Below are positions 10,721 to 22,400 of a stretch of 64,000 nucleotides of DNA, one piece after another (position 1 is the first letter of the stretch; each line of letters opens with the position of its first letter). The position numbers and the translations under genes are program-made. Source of the stretch: Heliocidaris tuberculata (taxonomy: Eukaryota > Echinodermata > Echinoidea > Camarodonta > Echinometridae). The DNA lies in the NCBI GenBank assembly GCA_025618425.1, contig CM046846.1, forward strand, positions 2,059,142 to 2,123,141. Direction: 5' to 3'. Below the pieces are notes generated by a model. The model was not told the DNA's origin, made no database searches, and saw nothing but the letters and a program-made list of their open reading frames with translations.

Positions 10721-13172
10721 CCCCTGCAAATAGAATTCAGTTTCACTTTAGCTAAACCTGTCATGTCATTGTCGACTGTGGTGCAGTGGATTTTAAGGCG
10801 CTCAACTGGCCCGTGTCCCTCTTAAAACCCAATTGACATAGTACCTGAAGTGAACAAGCAATTTATTACTAATTGTACTTTTGTGCCCCTTTCAAATTTT
10901 AGACCAAGAGTCACCTGGAAAATGTGATATTGTTCCTTTTGTTTTGTTTTGTTTGCATTTTTGCTTGCCAGAGATTTTTTTTTTTCAGAACTATACCCCT
11001 TCCCATTTGGCAAATTTCTGAGTCCGCCTCATTTCCTACAGTTTCTTTTGCCATTTGATAGGGGGCTGTATCCCATGCCACCTCCCTAGCAATATTCCAC
11101 CGACAGCCGTATTATCTTTCCGCCATCACATAGGCACGACGTAGATATCACCTGCATGGGGGGTATTCGATTAACAAAGGATAATTAACCCATGGTTTTA
11201 AATCAGAAATCAGACCGTTTAAAGCTCATGTACAGTATTGGTAGAAAAAAGGAAATTGAAAAGAAACATGTTATATAGTCTCATGTTGTTCTCCTTGTAT
11301 CAAAAGATGTCTGTAAGAGATCATTTGGTATTCCATCTATGATTTCAGGTGAATTTCAGTGTAAATAGCTGTAAGGAATGCTTGATCACTGCCATTATGC
11401 TAGGACCCTTCCACCACGACGGCTCCCCGCACAGCAATTTTGGGGCTTCCCATAGAGACAGCGTGTGTGCACTGTGTGTAGCTACTCATCATTGGTTTTA
11501 CATGTGTGTTTACAGTGTATAGCACATGCTGCCTTTGTTGGGATTTTACGTGCCTGTCCCAGCACATAAATTAGTTTTTGCCTCTTATTTTGTTTAATAT
11601 TAAACTTTAGGAGGCGAAATCTTCACAGTGTCTTAGTATTGCTAGTATCTTGCTATTTATCAACAAAAATTGAAGAAATCTGACGAACAGTTTTTGAGGG
11701 CTTACCAAAACTTTACATGACCTTTAAAGCTGTTAAAAATACATTATGCGGGTAGCACGACACTCTCAATATGATCTTGAGGTACTTGACTCTTAAACTC
11801 GCTTTCTCTTTTAAGATGCAAAGTATAACATTATAACCGCGGATTTGAAAAATAAAATAATAGAACAAAATGATTAAATATTGCGTTTTTTGCCATTCTA
11901 GTTTTTGAAAATCATGGTATTATCTTGACGAATCTCACCAGGACGCAAATTCGATTTTGCATTTACAGAATTTCCCATGAACTCGTCTCTTCTATTCAGA
12001 TTTCGAGCTCATTTACACACTCCTCTTTTCTTTGCAAGCAATGAGGTCGCTGATTATTTCCTTATGAGAGATCGCCGCCACCCCCCCCCCCCAAAAAAAA
12101 AGTCCCACAGACCAGAAAGTAAAGAAAAATAAGCTCCCGCTTGATCGATTATAGATATAAGTAAAATTGTGAACATTCAATTTAGCTTATAATCTGGGCA
12201 GAGGCAGTTAAGTTGCAGAAAATACATGTATGCTGTACACTCCCTGGTCTATAGCTGGCACCCGACACTTTCATTCACAGCTCTGGGTTGGGACAGGGGG
12301 TGCCTCCTCGGTAAAACTGTCCATTTTCCTTGTTAAACTAACACGGAAGAGGGGGGGGGTGGACAATATAGCCGATTTTTAATTTCTTTTATTATTTTTT
12401 TTAACGAAAAGTGAATGGTCCTCATAATTATTGTCAGATTTATTGACAGAGCTGCGCTTCTAACTGGTCATCAGATTTTCAAATTATGCCGACGACTTTA
12501 TGTTATAGAAAGAACACCTTTTTTGGCGGACAATCCTTTCATTGTTGATAGCAACTTCGTACTTTTTATGACTCTAAAATATCGTCAATAACGTACAAAT
12601 TATTAGGTTTCTCTCGAGCTATGTTTCAAGCAATTCTCTGTATTTCCAAGCGACCCACCTTGGCTTCTCCTGTTTTCTTTCTCTCCCTGTTTCTCTCTCA
12701 TCTCTTCTCTCTCTCTTACTCTCTCTCTCTCCCTCTCTCTCTCTGTCATGCGATTGATGACAGGGAATGTAGGCTACTATAAGCAAGCTTTTGCCTCTTT
12801 TTTTGATGGAAAATGGTATTGAGAATAGACGTATCTTTTGTTGCTTTAATCATTTGTCAAACCAAACCGCACGATGACAAAATTAATAATGCGTGTTGAG
12901 ATGTAAATGCACAAAATTAATAGAAATACGAACTGTCATGCCGCGGATACATCTGAAAGCACATTCCTCAGTTCTGGCTATTATTATCTCCCGTTTCGTC
13001 CCTTATTCATGTGCAATATTTTCACATAAAATGTTTACTTATTTGCATTATCTTCTTTCTTTTTGCTCCATTCGACACCTTAAAAAGGAATTAAACTTTT
13101 TAAGTTGTTGAGAGTGTAAAAAGGCACCAATAAAATTCATCGCAAAAGAATGTTTCAAAATTGTTGCCTATA
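10721..13172. other. Intergenic, no gene seen; CT-rich tract
   Basis: No convincing exon on either strand. A TCTC-rich microsatellite lies at about 12665-12747 and a C/A homopolymer pair near 12080-12100. Confidence 0.4.
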
Positions 13173-13182
13173 CATGCAGGCC

Positions 13183-13519
13183 GGATCCGGGCTAACTCGG
13201 CACTAGGGAGAACTCGGCCTTGGCGGAAAATCGCGACCGAGTGAGCACAGAGAGTTGAACTGATCGCAAATACTTGTGTTGAATTTCGCATTAATTACAC
13301 AATTTCATAACACTTAAATTCAAAATTATTTGATATCATTGTGTAAAATGATTAGCAAATAAGTTATGTTGAAAATTTCAAGAAGTAAAATTATACAAAA
13401 CATGAAATTTAAGGCTTAAAATCGGTACGCTACGTAGCGGGGACTTCAACTCTTGAAACATATAGTAGTCACCCCGCATGCAGTGCCGAGTTCGCCCTAG
13501 TGTCGAGTTAGCTCGACCC
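13183..13519. mobile_element. TIR MITE with 10-bp target-site duplication
   Basis: Imperfect terminal inverted repeats of about 36 bp share CTAACTCG-CACTAGGG-GAACTCGGC. The direct repeat CATGCAGGCC flanks both sides (13173-13182 and 13520-13529). The interior is AT-rich with no coding potential. An 8-10 bp duplication suggests a Mutator-like, Merlin or hAT origin; the superfamily is not fixed. Confidence 0.75.
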
Positions 13520-13529
13520 CATGCAGGCC

Positions 13530-14437
13530 TATATGTAATAGATGCAGTCCTTACTTGGCATTTGGCTAGTATTATTGTTTAACTCAAATAAATAAAATAA
13601 AAATTATTGTTACTATAATAGTCGGTTTTCAGTCTGTTTATTCCCCCCCCCCCCCCCTCTCTCTCTCTTCCCCCTCCCTCTTTCTAAATTGAACCTTAAT
13701 TGCGAGGACAAAAATTGTGTTAGAAATATTAATTTCTGTAAAAACTCAAGCCATAGTTTTAAAATGTAAAGGGGTGTCGCTCCCGGTGTGCAGGGGGGGG
13801 GGGGGGGATCTATCAGAATTGTACTTACAATGAACACAGTCGCGGTGATCTGATTATACACCCCTCCCCTATATGCCCCACACTTTCCTCGCCCTTCATC
13901 TGTTTTTTCTAACTGATAATCGCACTCCTATATGTTTAACTGAGTCTCAGCTTGATTCGTCCTTTCCGCTGATGTACGAAGGCATTTGTTCCACACCGGA
14001 GCTCATTATAAATAACTATTACTATAGTAAGTTATAGTCATAGTCTAATAGTAGACAGTTTAAAACGTTTTGCGTTGAGAAAAATAAATAGCGAGCGATT
14101 AGGAATGGAAAAGCCCCAGTTAGAAAGACACTTTTATTTCCTGACGCAGATTAGTAACCTAAGACTAATATTCATTGAAATTAAAGACACGGCAAGGGCC
14201 CGATGAAAAGGGGTCCCAGGGTGCTCGGTGACACTCACTTTTTTTTTCCAACCAAACGCCCCTATATCGACCATGTGCCTTTGCCAATTCGCTAGATCAT
14301 GGACCTACTTCGTTGTAGTCCATGGCTCGGTAATTGTGTCTGATCTTCTAATATCCCTTCCTGAATGTATATATAATTATGAACGTCAATTTAGATTATG
14401 ATGTCATTTGTTTCGTCGCATATCAGTACAGTATCAA
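13530..14437. other. Intergenic, no gene seen
   Basis: Contains C and CT runs (13644-13680) and a G run (13793-13807), with a hAT-like GTGTCGCTCCCGG between. No exons recognised. Confidence 0.35.
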
Positions 14438-14793
14438 AGGGCAATCCAACCTTGGTAATAAGATGATTTGTTTGAAAGCAGAAAAATAAAAACAGGATGG
14501 TGAAAGTTTGAAAGAAATCGGACAAGGACTAAGAAAGTTATGGATGTCTGAAAAATGAAATCACTACATCTATGCGAATCTCAAATTGGCAATTTGGTGA
14601 GTCAATTGTGACAATTTTGTGGACAACTCTCCCATTTGTCGTACACAAAAATATCATCAATTTGCGGTTTTCTTCGAAGCGCTTTTACCCTCGGGGCAGT
14701 ACTCAAAATATATTGGAGATAGCATATTGTTATATAGGTCCTCATGAACGAAAAGATCCTACTGAGTAATGCATTTTGAAAAAAAGTGACATT
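14438..14793 (+). mobile_element. TTAA-type MITE family A, left part of a split copy
   Basis: Starts AGGGCAATCCAACCTTGGTA and is collinear with the first 350 bp of the intact copy at 47748-48328. It ends with GTGACATT (14786-14793), the target-site duplication of the hAT element that splits it. The rest of the copy resumes at 17460. Confidence 0.85.
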
Positions 14794-15429
14794 CATAGGC
14801 GCCGGAAGTGGGGGGGGGGGGGGGGCAGGGGGGCAGTCGCCCCCTCAAACGAAAAAGTGGGGGGGGGAGATGTATTTTCGCCCCCCCCCCCAAAAAAAAA
14901 AAGCCCCCCCCCCCCCCCCCCCCCACATAAAAAAAAAAAAAAATCAGTAGTAAAGGAGTAAAATTGGAGGGGGAACCAAAAAGAATATAAACAAAAATAA
15001 AACCTGAATTGAATCACATCGCAAATGTTATTCCATTCAAATAAAAGAGTATACGGGAATTAAATTTCCTAAACATTTCACACGCCCTATTATCAATGGA
15101 AAATTTGATAATAACGCGATACGCACATATCGTGGGAAAGTACAGGCATACATTTGGACGCGTTCTTCTGTTCGCAGCATGTACGTTTTCTCCAAGATTT
15201 TGTGTTATTCAGGTAAGTCTCCTCTTTTATTTAGAACCACTCATTACGATGTTATGCCAATTAATGAATCTTTATCTTTTTATTTGCTTATTATTGATAA
15301 GAGTTGTATTGATGAAGCATCATTTCCTCGATATCGGTAAAGGACAACATTAGTATGGGTATTTTCAAAGGAAATCATTTAGAGATGGCGCTCCCTGGGC
15401 ATAGGTGGGTCCTTATAAACACGAGAGAG

Positions 15430-15630
15430 TTCCCCTTTTTTCATCGGCTAGGAAGAATAAAAACTATGTGTCCTTTTTATATCAATATACCACAAATGCG
15501 ACTGAATTCTCTCCTTCTTCTCAATGTGTACAGAGAACAAGTGGAATCCATGAACATGACCGACCTTGTGAATGAATTCATATCACGTGGTGATAGCAAA
15601 AGAAAGAACGCATTCGCTATCATAAAGTAA
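15430..15630 (+). pseudogene. hAT transposase C-terminal dimerisation region, remnant
   Basis: The frame contains GRIKTMCPFYINIPQMRLNS, then LLLLNVYREQVESMNMTDLV, NEFISRGDSKRKNAF and a stop. It matches the R-I-K-T...R-L-N-S-L-(hydrophobic)-H-x-x...V-x-x-F pattern of the hAT C-terminal domain. The catalytic part upstream is not recognisable. Its location inside an element with hAT termini and 8-bp duplications supports the call. Confidence 0.65.
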
Positions 15631-15889
15631 GGCTAATCACCCTTATCCGTCTAAAGGTTCACGGAGTCTACTCTCTGCATGTTTATGTTTTTGTTTTCTG
15701 TTTTTGGCTCTTGTTTATGACATCATAGCTTTATTGTCATAAAATGCGGGAATTCTTCATGTTCATGTTGTACTTTTTCAAACAAGACATGAAAAGTGAA
15801 ATTAACACAAAGAGAAGGTTCTTTCTCTGTGGTCATCATATGCGCTACCTAACCACTGTTTATCATCATTATTACTTTTATAATTTTTG

Positions 15890-15990
15890 TTATTATTAGT
15901 ATTATTATTATTAGTAGTAGTATTATTATTAGTAGTAGTAGTAGTATTATTATTATTATTAGTAGTAGTAGTATTATTATTATTAGTGTT
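15890..15990. repeat. TTA/GTA trinucleotide microsatellite
   Basis: Runs of TTATTATT interrupted by AGTAGTAG blocks. Confidence 0.9.
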
Positions 15991-16086
15991 GTTATCATTT
16001 TCATCATCAAGAGTAAGCAGAATCACATTCACTTGTGAGAAAAGAAACTTCTTTATATAATCATTATATGCAGCATGTTAGTATTT

Positions 16087-16362
<276 letters not shown>

Positions 16363-17459
16363 TTTATTACAATTATTATGAAGAGTGCGCCGATTCACTA
16401 TCACGTTTGTATTTGCAGCCAGAGGGCGTTACACTCAATCACATTAATCAAAACTGTTATTGCCTATGTAATATTATGTAACATTTCTTTTTAATTTCAT
16501 GTCTCTTTGTAACTAGTACCTACATACATGTAGTTTAACAGTATGGTATTCCTACTTGATTAAACATATTTTAATTTACTTTAGATTATAAAGTATTACT
16601 TTTTTTAGATTTTAGATTATAAAGTATTCTTTTTTGTAAGAATGCCTGTGAACATTTCGATGTTTTACTCTCACTGTATATCTTGCCACTGTATTATCCA
16701 TGCATGCCATACAACTCCATTATGATGATTATTACTATGCTGCAGTCCTCTTCCTTTCCCTTTACTCCAAGTTCCCTATCCTCGTCTCTCCCCTCTCTCT
16801 GTCTGTCCCTTTCCTCTTTTCCTGTATTAAATTATATTGTATTGTGTATTCAGGCGTACCCGCTATATACAAGCATCTGGCTTATTGGGACTGCGCCTTC
16901 TTCCCTATGTAACTTGTTCTTGATTGTACTGATATTACTTTATATGCATGTAAATTGTACTATTTGAACAAATGTTGAATGTTGCAAAATCAATGGAAGA
17001 AAATAAATGTTAATTTGAAATTGAAATTACATCATAAGACACACTGACACCCTCAAAGAATGATATTGGCTCAAAGAATGATATTGGCTTCTAGTCGCAG
17101 AACGTATCCATCATAAGAGCATTTCACTACACTTTTATAAAAAACGTGTGTATATTAAAAGCTTGATTGCTTTATTACGTAATTGTAAGCATTTGTATTC
17201 ATTTTTCGTATTCAAGGGGATCACTGAAGACAGATAAAGCATTTAAACTTTTAACTTTAACGTTGTAGAGGTTTTGTATTAGACGTGTTTAATAGCGAAA
17301 TATTCTGAAAGGTGTGTACGTGCGTCTGTATTGTTGTGAGAGGGTGGGAAAGCGTGTGTGTTTTTTTTAGGGGTGAGAAGACATGAGCCCTTGAAAGGTG
17401 AGCCCCCTTAAATGTTTGCCCCCCCCCCCCCCAATCCCAAACTGCTTCCGGCGCGCCTG

Positions 17460-17688
17460 GTGACATTTTAATAATTTTGTGGTTAGAGCGAATGGGGGAG
17501 TTGTCCACAGCTACATCACAGTGACACTACCTCTTCGGCCAATTTGAAATTCCCAATGCATAGTGATTACAACTTTCAAAAATTCATAACTTTCTTATTG
17601 CTTGTCCTATTTCGTTCAAACTTTCACCAATCTGCTTCTCTGATTTTTCCTCTTTCTTTCAAAGCAATTTGCTGGGTTGGATTTCCCT
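17460..17688 (+). mobile_element. TTAA-type MITE family A, right part of the split copy
   Basis: Begins with the second GTGACATT and is collinear with the right half of the 47748-48328 copy (GAGCGAATGGGGGAGTTGTC, TTCACCAATCTGCTTCTCTG). It ends GGATTTCCCT before TTAA at 17689-17692. Left and right parts together give a copy of about 577 bp, against 581 bp for the intact one. Confidence 0.85.
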
Positions 17689-17692
17689 TTAA

Positions 17693-18101
17693 CCCTTTCG
17701 AGACAATTGACCACATTTTGTGATTTGGCTCAATAACTTTCGATTCAGAGCTCTAAAAAATATACCATATGCATGTGTAGAAAGAACAAAAATTTCTGCA
17801 CACACTATGTCCATTTTTATTGCATGACCATATTTCGTTTGATGTCAGAAATTTTAAAATCGAGAAAAAGCTTTGAAATCCTTGAAGTGGCAACATACGT
17901 GAGAGGTTCAAAATCACTGTTTTTCATCAAACTTGACAATTTTTTCAACTTTGAGACAAAATTCCTAACCATATGTATTGTTCTCAAAGACATTACACTT
18001 TATGAGAACCATGTAGCACTAAAAGAAAAACATCATTGTTGCCAATTTGAAGAACGAAATATGATCAATTTAGCCCTTCAATAATTCCTGTCCTGAAAGG
18101 G
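17693..18101 (+). mobile_element. TTAA-flanked MITE family B, copy 1 (piggyBac-like ends)
   Basis: Starts CCCTTTCGAGACAATTGACC and ends TCCTGAAAGGG, with TTAA on both sides (17689-17692, 18102-18105). Copy 2 at 20282-20695 is collinear over its whole length. Short terminal inverted repeat CCCTTTC. Confidence 0.82.
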
Positions 18102-18105
18102 TTAA

Positions 18106-18305
18106 AGGAGAATGAAACCCCCCAAATATTTGTATTTTAATAGAAGCACAAAAATCAAAGAAGCATATCAGGGAAAGGGTGAGGAAAAACGGACAACTAA
18201 TAAAAAAAGTTATGAATATTTGAAATCCTAAAATCGCTAAATGAATGGAGATAGTAAGAGAGAGAGAGAGGGGGGGGGGGGGGAAGGGGTAGGAGGGGGC
18301 CGGAC
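18106..18305 (+). mobile_element. TTAA-adjacent repeat fragment (family C)
   Basis: Begins AGGAGAATGAAACCCCCC directly after TTAA, then GGGAAAGGGTGAGG and AAAGTTATGAATATTTGAAA, a style shared with family A. A GA/G run follows at 18257-18280. No right terminus was found, so this is probably a truncated element. Confidence 0.5.
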
Positions 18306-18908
18306 AATCAAACATTGATTAAGAGAGATTGTGAGAAAATGAGTTTCAAATCTATTATAATCGTATCGTGACCCACCGAAAACCCTGCATGGGTCATTTT
18401 AATGCAATAAGATAAATTATAATGAAAATATCCTCTCACACACCTTACTCTCTGAAAGGAAGACTACCGTGAGACATGACAATATTTTATTGACAGGAAA
18501 GACAAATCATGAAATGCCCAAATCAAAACACCCCCGTTCTGCGACCAGATATTTTTTCTTTGGCTTCTAATCCATTGTCAGCACATCGTTCGGTCTTCCT
18601 CTTGTATACCAAAGCAAGCATGACGGCGAGCAATCACAAAAAGGCCATTAAAATCCCCCCTGAAGTTATTAAACTGTTGCACTTTTGCCCTATTTGGCGG
18701 TATTCATGCGGATGCCTTTCTGAACTTCGGTGAACAATTGAGCACGAGCTTGGGAAGCACAATGAGTTGATAGTTTTATCACTAAGAGAGATTTGGGCTG
18801 GGGTCATTTAACACCATGCATCCATCCCCGTCAGAAGCAAATTAAGGCCTCTCTGCTAAATATATCTTTTTGGATATCAAATATTGTTAACGATATTGTC
18901 TTGGAGAT
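18306..18908. other. 5' flank / 5' UTR region of the SRCR receptor gene
   Basis: Immediately upstream of the proposed start codon at 18909. No TATA box, CCAAT box or splice site could be assigned with confidence. Confidence 0.35.
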
Positions 18909-18981
18909 ATGGGCTTCGAATCTTCTCGATGTATCCTTCTTAAATGCATCCTCAACTTTTTGCTATCTGGTGTTATTACTG
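18909..18981 (+). CDS. SRCR receptor exon 1: signal peptide
   Basis: ATG opens 24 codons plus one base, ending at a GTGAGT donor (phase 1). MGFESSRCILLKCILNFLLS then GVIT has a short polar start and a hydrophobic core, as in a signal peptide. Phase 1 matches the acceptor phase of exon 2, giving V-S-A-T-D across the junction. No other nearby ATG gives a hydrophobic leader with the right phase. Intron 1 would be 3.8 kb; an unseen exon in between cannot be excluded. Confidence 0.6.
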
Positions 18982-19389
18982 GTGAGTGTTTCATTATGAT
19001 CTCTTTCACTTAATATATTATTTGAATTGAATATGTTGCTCCATTTCTAATTTTCTTTTACGACTCTATCATCAGGTTCTATGGTATTCTGCAGCGAATG
19101 TCTATTTTAAAAGTATTTACCTCCTCCAATTGCTGACAGTTGATATTTTCTAAGAAAAATGGACGTTTCTAGGAAACTCACCTCATTGAAAATTAAGAAT
19201 GTCGGATTTATTTTGCTGAGAGCAAAATAATGTAACTCGTCGTAGAGACAGCAGGAATAATACTATTGTGTAGTTTTCTTCTTTCTTTTTTTTTTGGTCA
19301 ATCATATTTTAGTCTTCTAAGAGCTTTTCAAAACTTTGTCACCAAGGTGTTGGTATTTTGAAGAAGATGAAAAAATAATAATAAAGAGG

Positions 19390-19451
<62 letters not shown>

Positions 19452-22400
19452 AATAGAGAAAGAGAGAGGGGAAGTGAGATAGGACAGAAATAGAGAGAGA
19501 GAGAGAGAGAGAGAGAATATGTGTGAAATGATGTAATGAGAAAGAGATAGAATATTCATATTCTTGGCAGTTGCACGACACCAGGTCTTCCAAGTCGTCC
19601 AATCACCATGGAAACCCCAGAAATCGTCGTAAAATACTAAAAATGTTTCTAGTAGTCGTACCGTAAGCCGAGTAGTCTTCATCATCGTTGTTTTAACATC
19701 ATTGTTTTAATTTCAGTCATAGTGTTTCCAGTAAAATTATAAAATAATCACTGGTATTTATAGAAAATAATGATATTGTCTAGATTTGTGCATTCGTTAA
19801 AAAAAAAAAAAAAATGTCGTTGTTTGCAGTTCAAGAATTATTTGTTCGAATCGAAATGGGAGATATAATATTCCTGTTTACCATCACGGTGTGTTACACT
19901 TGATGAAAAGGAGCTTGACGCTGATGATTCTATTGTGAATTTAGTCTCAGTGTCATGAATTCTACACTCCCAATGAATTATTGGTCCAAATAATTAAACA
20001 CAAGAAGTCAATTTGAACCTTTTTTTTAATGAAGGTATTTAGAGAAAAATGACCTTGCCAGGCATTTAAGGGACTTTTGAACAATTCGACCACAACAGTT
20101 GTAATTAATGTCACAGATTTAGTTTTGAATTGAATGGAACAATAATCACACATATTACAAAACTGAAGCTTTCAACATTTTGAATTAGAATAGACCTAAA
20201 GTAGAAAAAAACTATCCATGTATAAGTACAGACCATTGGCGCATTAGTTAGAAAAGTTTAGCTTAGAAATAGATTAGTTAACCCTTTCGAGACAATTGAC
20301 CACAATTTGTGGTTTGGCTCAATAACTTTTGATTCAGAGCTCTAAAAAATATACCAGATGCATGAGTAGAAAGAGCAAAAATTTCTGCACACACTATGTC
20401 CATTTTTGTTGCACGACCATATCGCGTTTGATGGCAGGAATTTAAAAAATGAGAATAAGCTTTAAAATCCTTAAATAGGCAACACATTGAGAGGTTCAAG
20501 ATCATTTTTTAAAAACAAAATTGGCAAATTTTTTCAACTTTTCAACTAATCCCTAACCATGTACAGTATATTGTTTTCAAAGAGATTACACTCTATTAGA
20601 AACATGCAGCACTAAAAGAAAAATATTATTGTTGCCAATTTGAAGACAAATAATGTGATCAATTTAGCCCTTAAATAATTCCTGTCCTGAAAGGGTTAAT
20701 GAAAGTGTGTAAATGCGCTTACGGTGAAATTTGAAAGTCATGTATGGATATTTGTTACCCGATTGATTGCATGAATTTGCTATGATCTCGTTTATAATTA
20801 TTTACCCCGATTACCCCAGCCGTGAACCATTTTGTACCTGAAAATTGACTGGCATTTTACGTACGTACCCTTGAAACAGAGAGATCTACATGCATGCTTG
20901 AAAAAAAAATGTCAGAATAAATAATAGCATTTGAAAAGAGATGCTAGTTCTTAGAAATAAAATTCCACCCTTGACCATTCATTCAACGTGTTCTGCTTGT
21001 ATAATTCCATCAGAAACTGTAAAACTCGGAAAGCTTCCCACACCTCAAAAATCCCCAAAGCAACTATGTACATAATATACGAAAGTTGAAACATAAAGGT
21101 TTACCTGTGACAGTTACTGTAAACGAAAGAAACACAAACTTCGATGGGAATTATCCGGGGAAAAAAGGAAAGGATTAAACCTGAAGGAGTGAAAACACTC
21201 AAGACCCATCATGGAAGCTCTACAAAAACGGATTAGAGTAAGAAGATTTTGTAAACATGGCTGTTTGATATACGGATTAAGGCCATTTCTTTATATACAC
21301 AAGAGGTGTTCTGCATCTTGCGGCGATGATGATTTGAACCGAGTTACCAATTTCCTTGTAAAATTATATTATACCATGACTTTTTTTATCAGAAGAAGAA
21401 ATATACATGTATATCCACATAAAGTATATATTTTTTTCTTTAAGAAGAACACTTTTACAATGCCGGTAGATTTTTTAGTTGTCTTGTCATGTAAATATTT
21501 TGTTTATTGTATTGTAATCTGTGATATCGTGAACTTCATTTCACTTTTTTTCGTAACTGCTGTCATGTTCACATCAACACTCATTTCTTTGAGCTTTTGT
21601 GACTACAAATTTCTTCTCTCACGAAAGGAACCAATCATTCATTCACATTTCGTGATATTTATTTCCATTTTGTGGTAACTACTAGGATATTTACAGATTT
21701 ATATGTAAATTAAGCTATCCATGTTATTGCAATTGTGATTTATTTACATCGATAAATAGGTACAGGATGATTACAATTCGGCGAATGATCAATACATGTA
21801 CTACTAAAGTATTTGGTCCAATTTTGTTTTTACTTTTGTAGTGATGTAAGAAAAAAAAGAATGTAATGTTACTTTTCATGAATCTTAATATAAACGTTGT
21901 AACGGAAAAGAAAATTGATAGATTATGTCAAATGAAATTATTAATTCATTTTTACATGGGAAAGGTTGAACTTACAGAACATAATTCACTGACAACACAG
22001 CCGGTTCTCCGTTGCAGTCTTTGGACAAACAAGAAAATGAGACCTTAACATTGCCCTCTCGTTTCACTTCCCCCTTCTCTTAATGTTACGTAACTTTTAT
22101 CGTTACGGTTCACTGTTACACTTAATTGGACGTATCGGATTAAGAAATTTTCTCAAATCCGTTAAGCCAAAGGTAAGAAGAAAGCAAGCAGCCCATGACA
22201 TTGGGGATTTGAATGGTCCCTTGAATGAGTTATCCTTTTTACTTCACCACTGTATTGTTCATCGTCAGGGAAGGTCATTACCAGTTTGAATAGGTAGGGG
22301 CCTGTCGGCCAAATCTGCCCACGAGTTAGCCGATTCGCCCCCCCCCCCCCCCCCACAGCTTGGCCAAGCTGCCAAAAGTTAAAGGAATTTTGTGAATAGA

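Noticed and set aside
15096..15213. Possible signal-peptide exon MENLIITRYAHIVGKYRHTF with a GTAAGT donor
   Set aside because: It lies inside the hAT element, upstream of the transposase remnant, and has no partner exon in a gene; likely transposon-derived or chance.
21211..21678. 155-codon frame in SRCR intron 1
   Set aside because: Composition is that of AT-rich noncoding DNA with no recognised domain and no splice context.
22083..22175. Possible first exon of the SRCR gene (MLRNFYRYGSLLHLIGRIGL, donor GTAAGA)
   Set aside because: It ends in phase 0 after AAG, whereas SRCR exon 2 needs phase 1, and the peptide is not a convincing signal sequence. The exon at 18909 fits both criteria.
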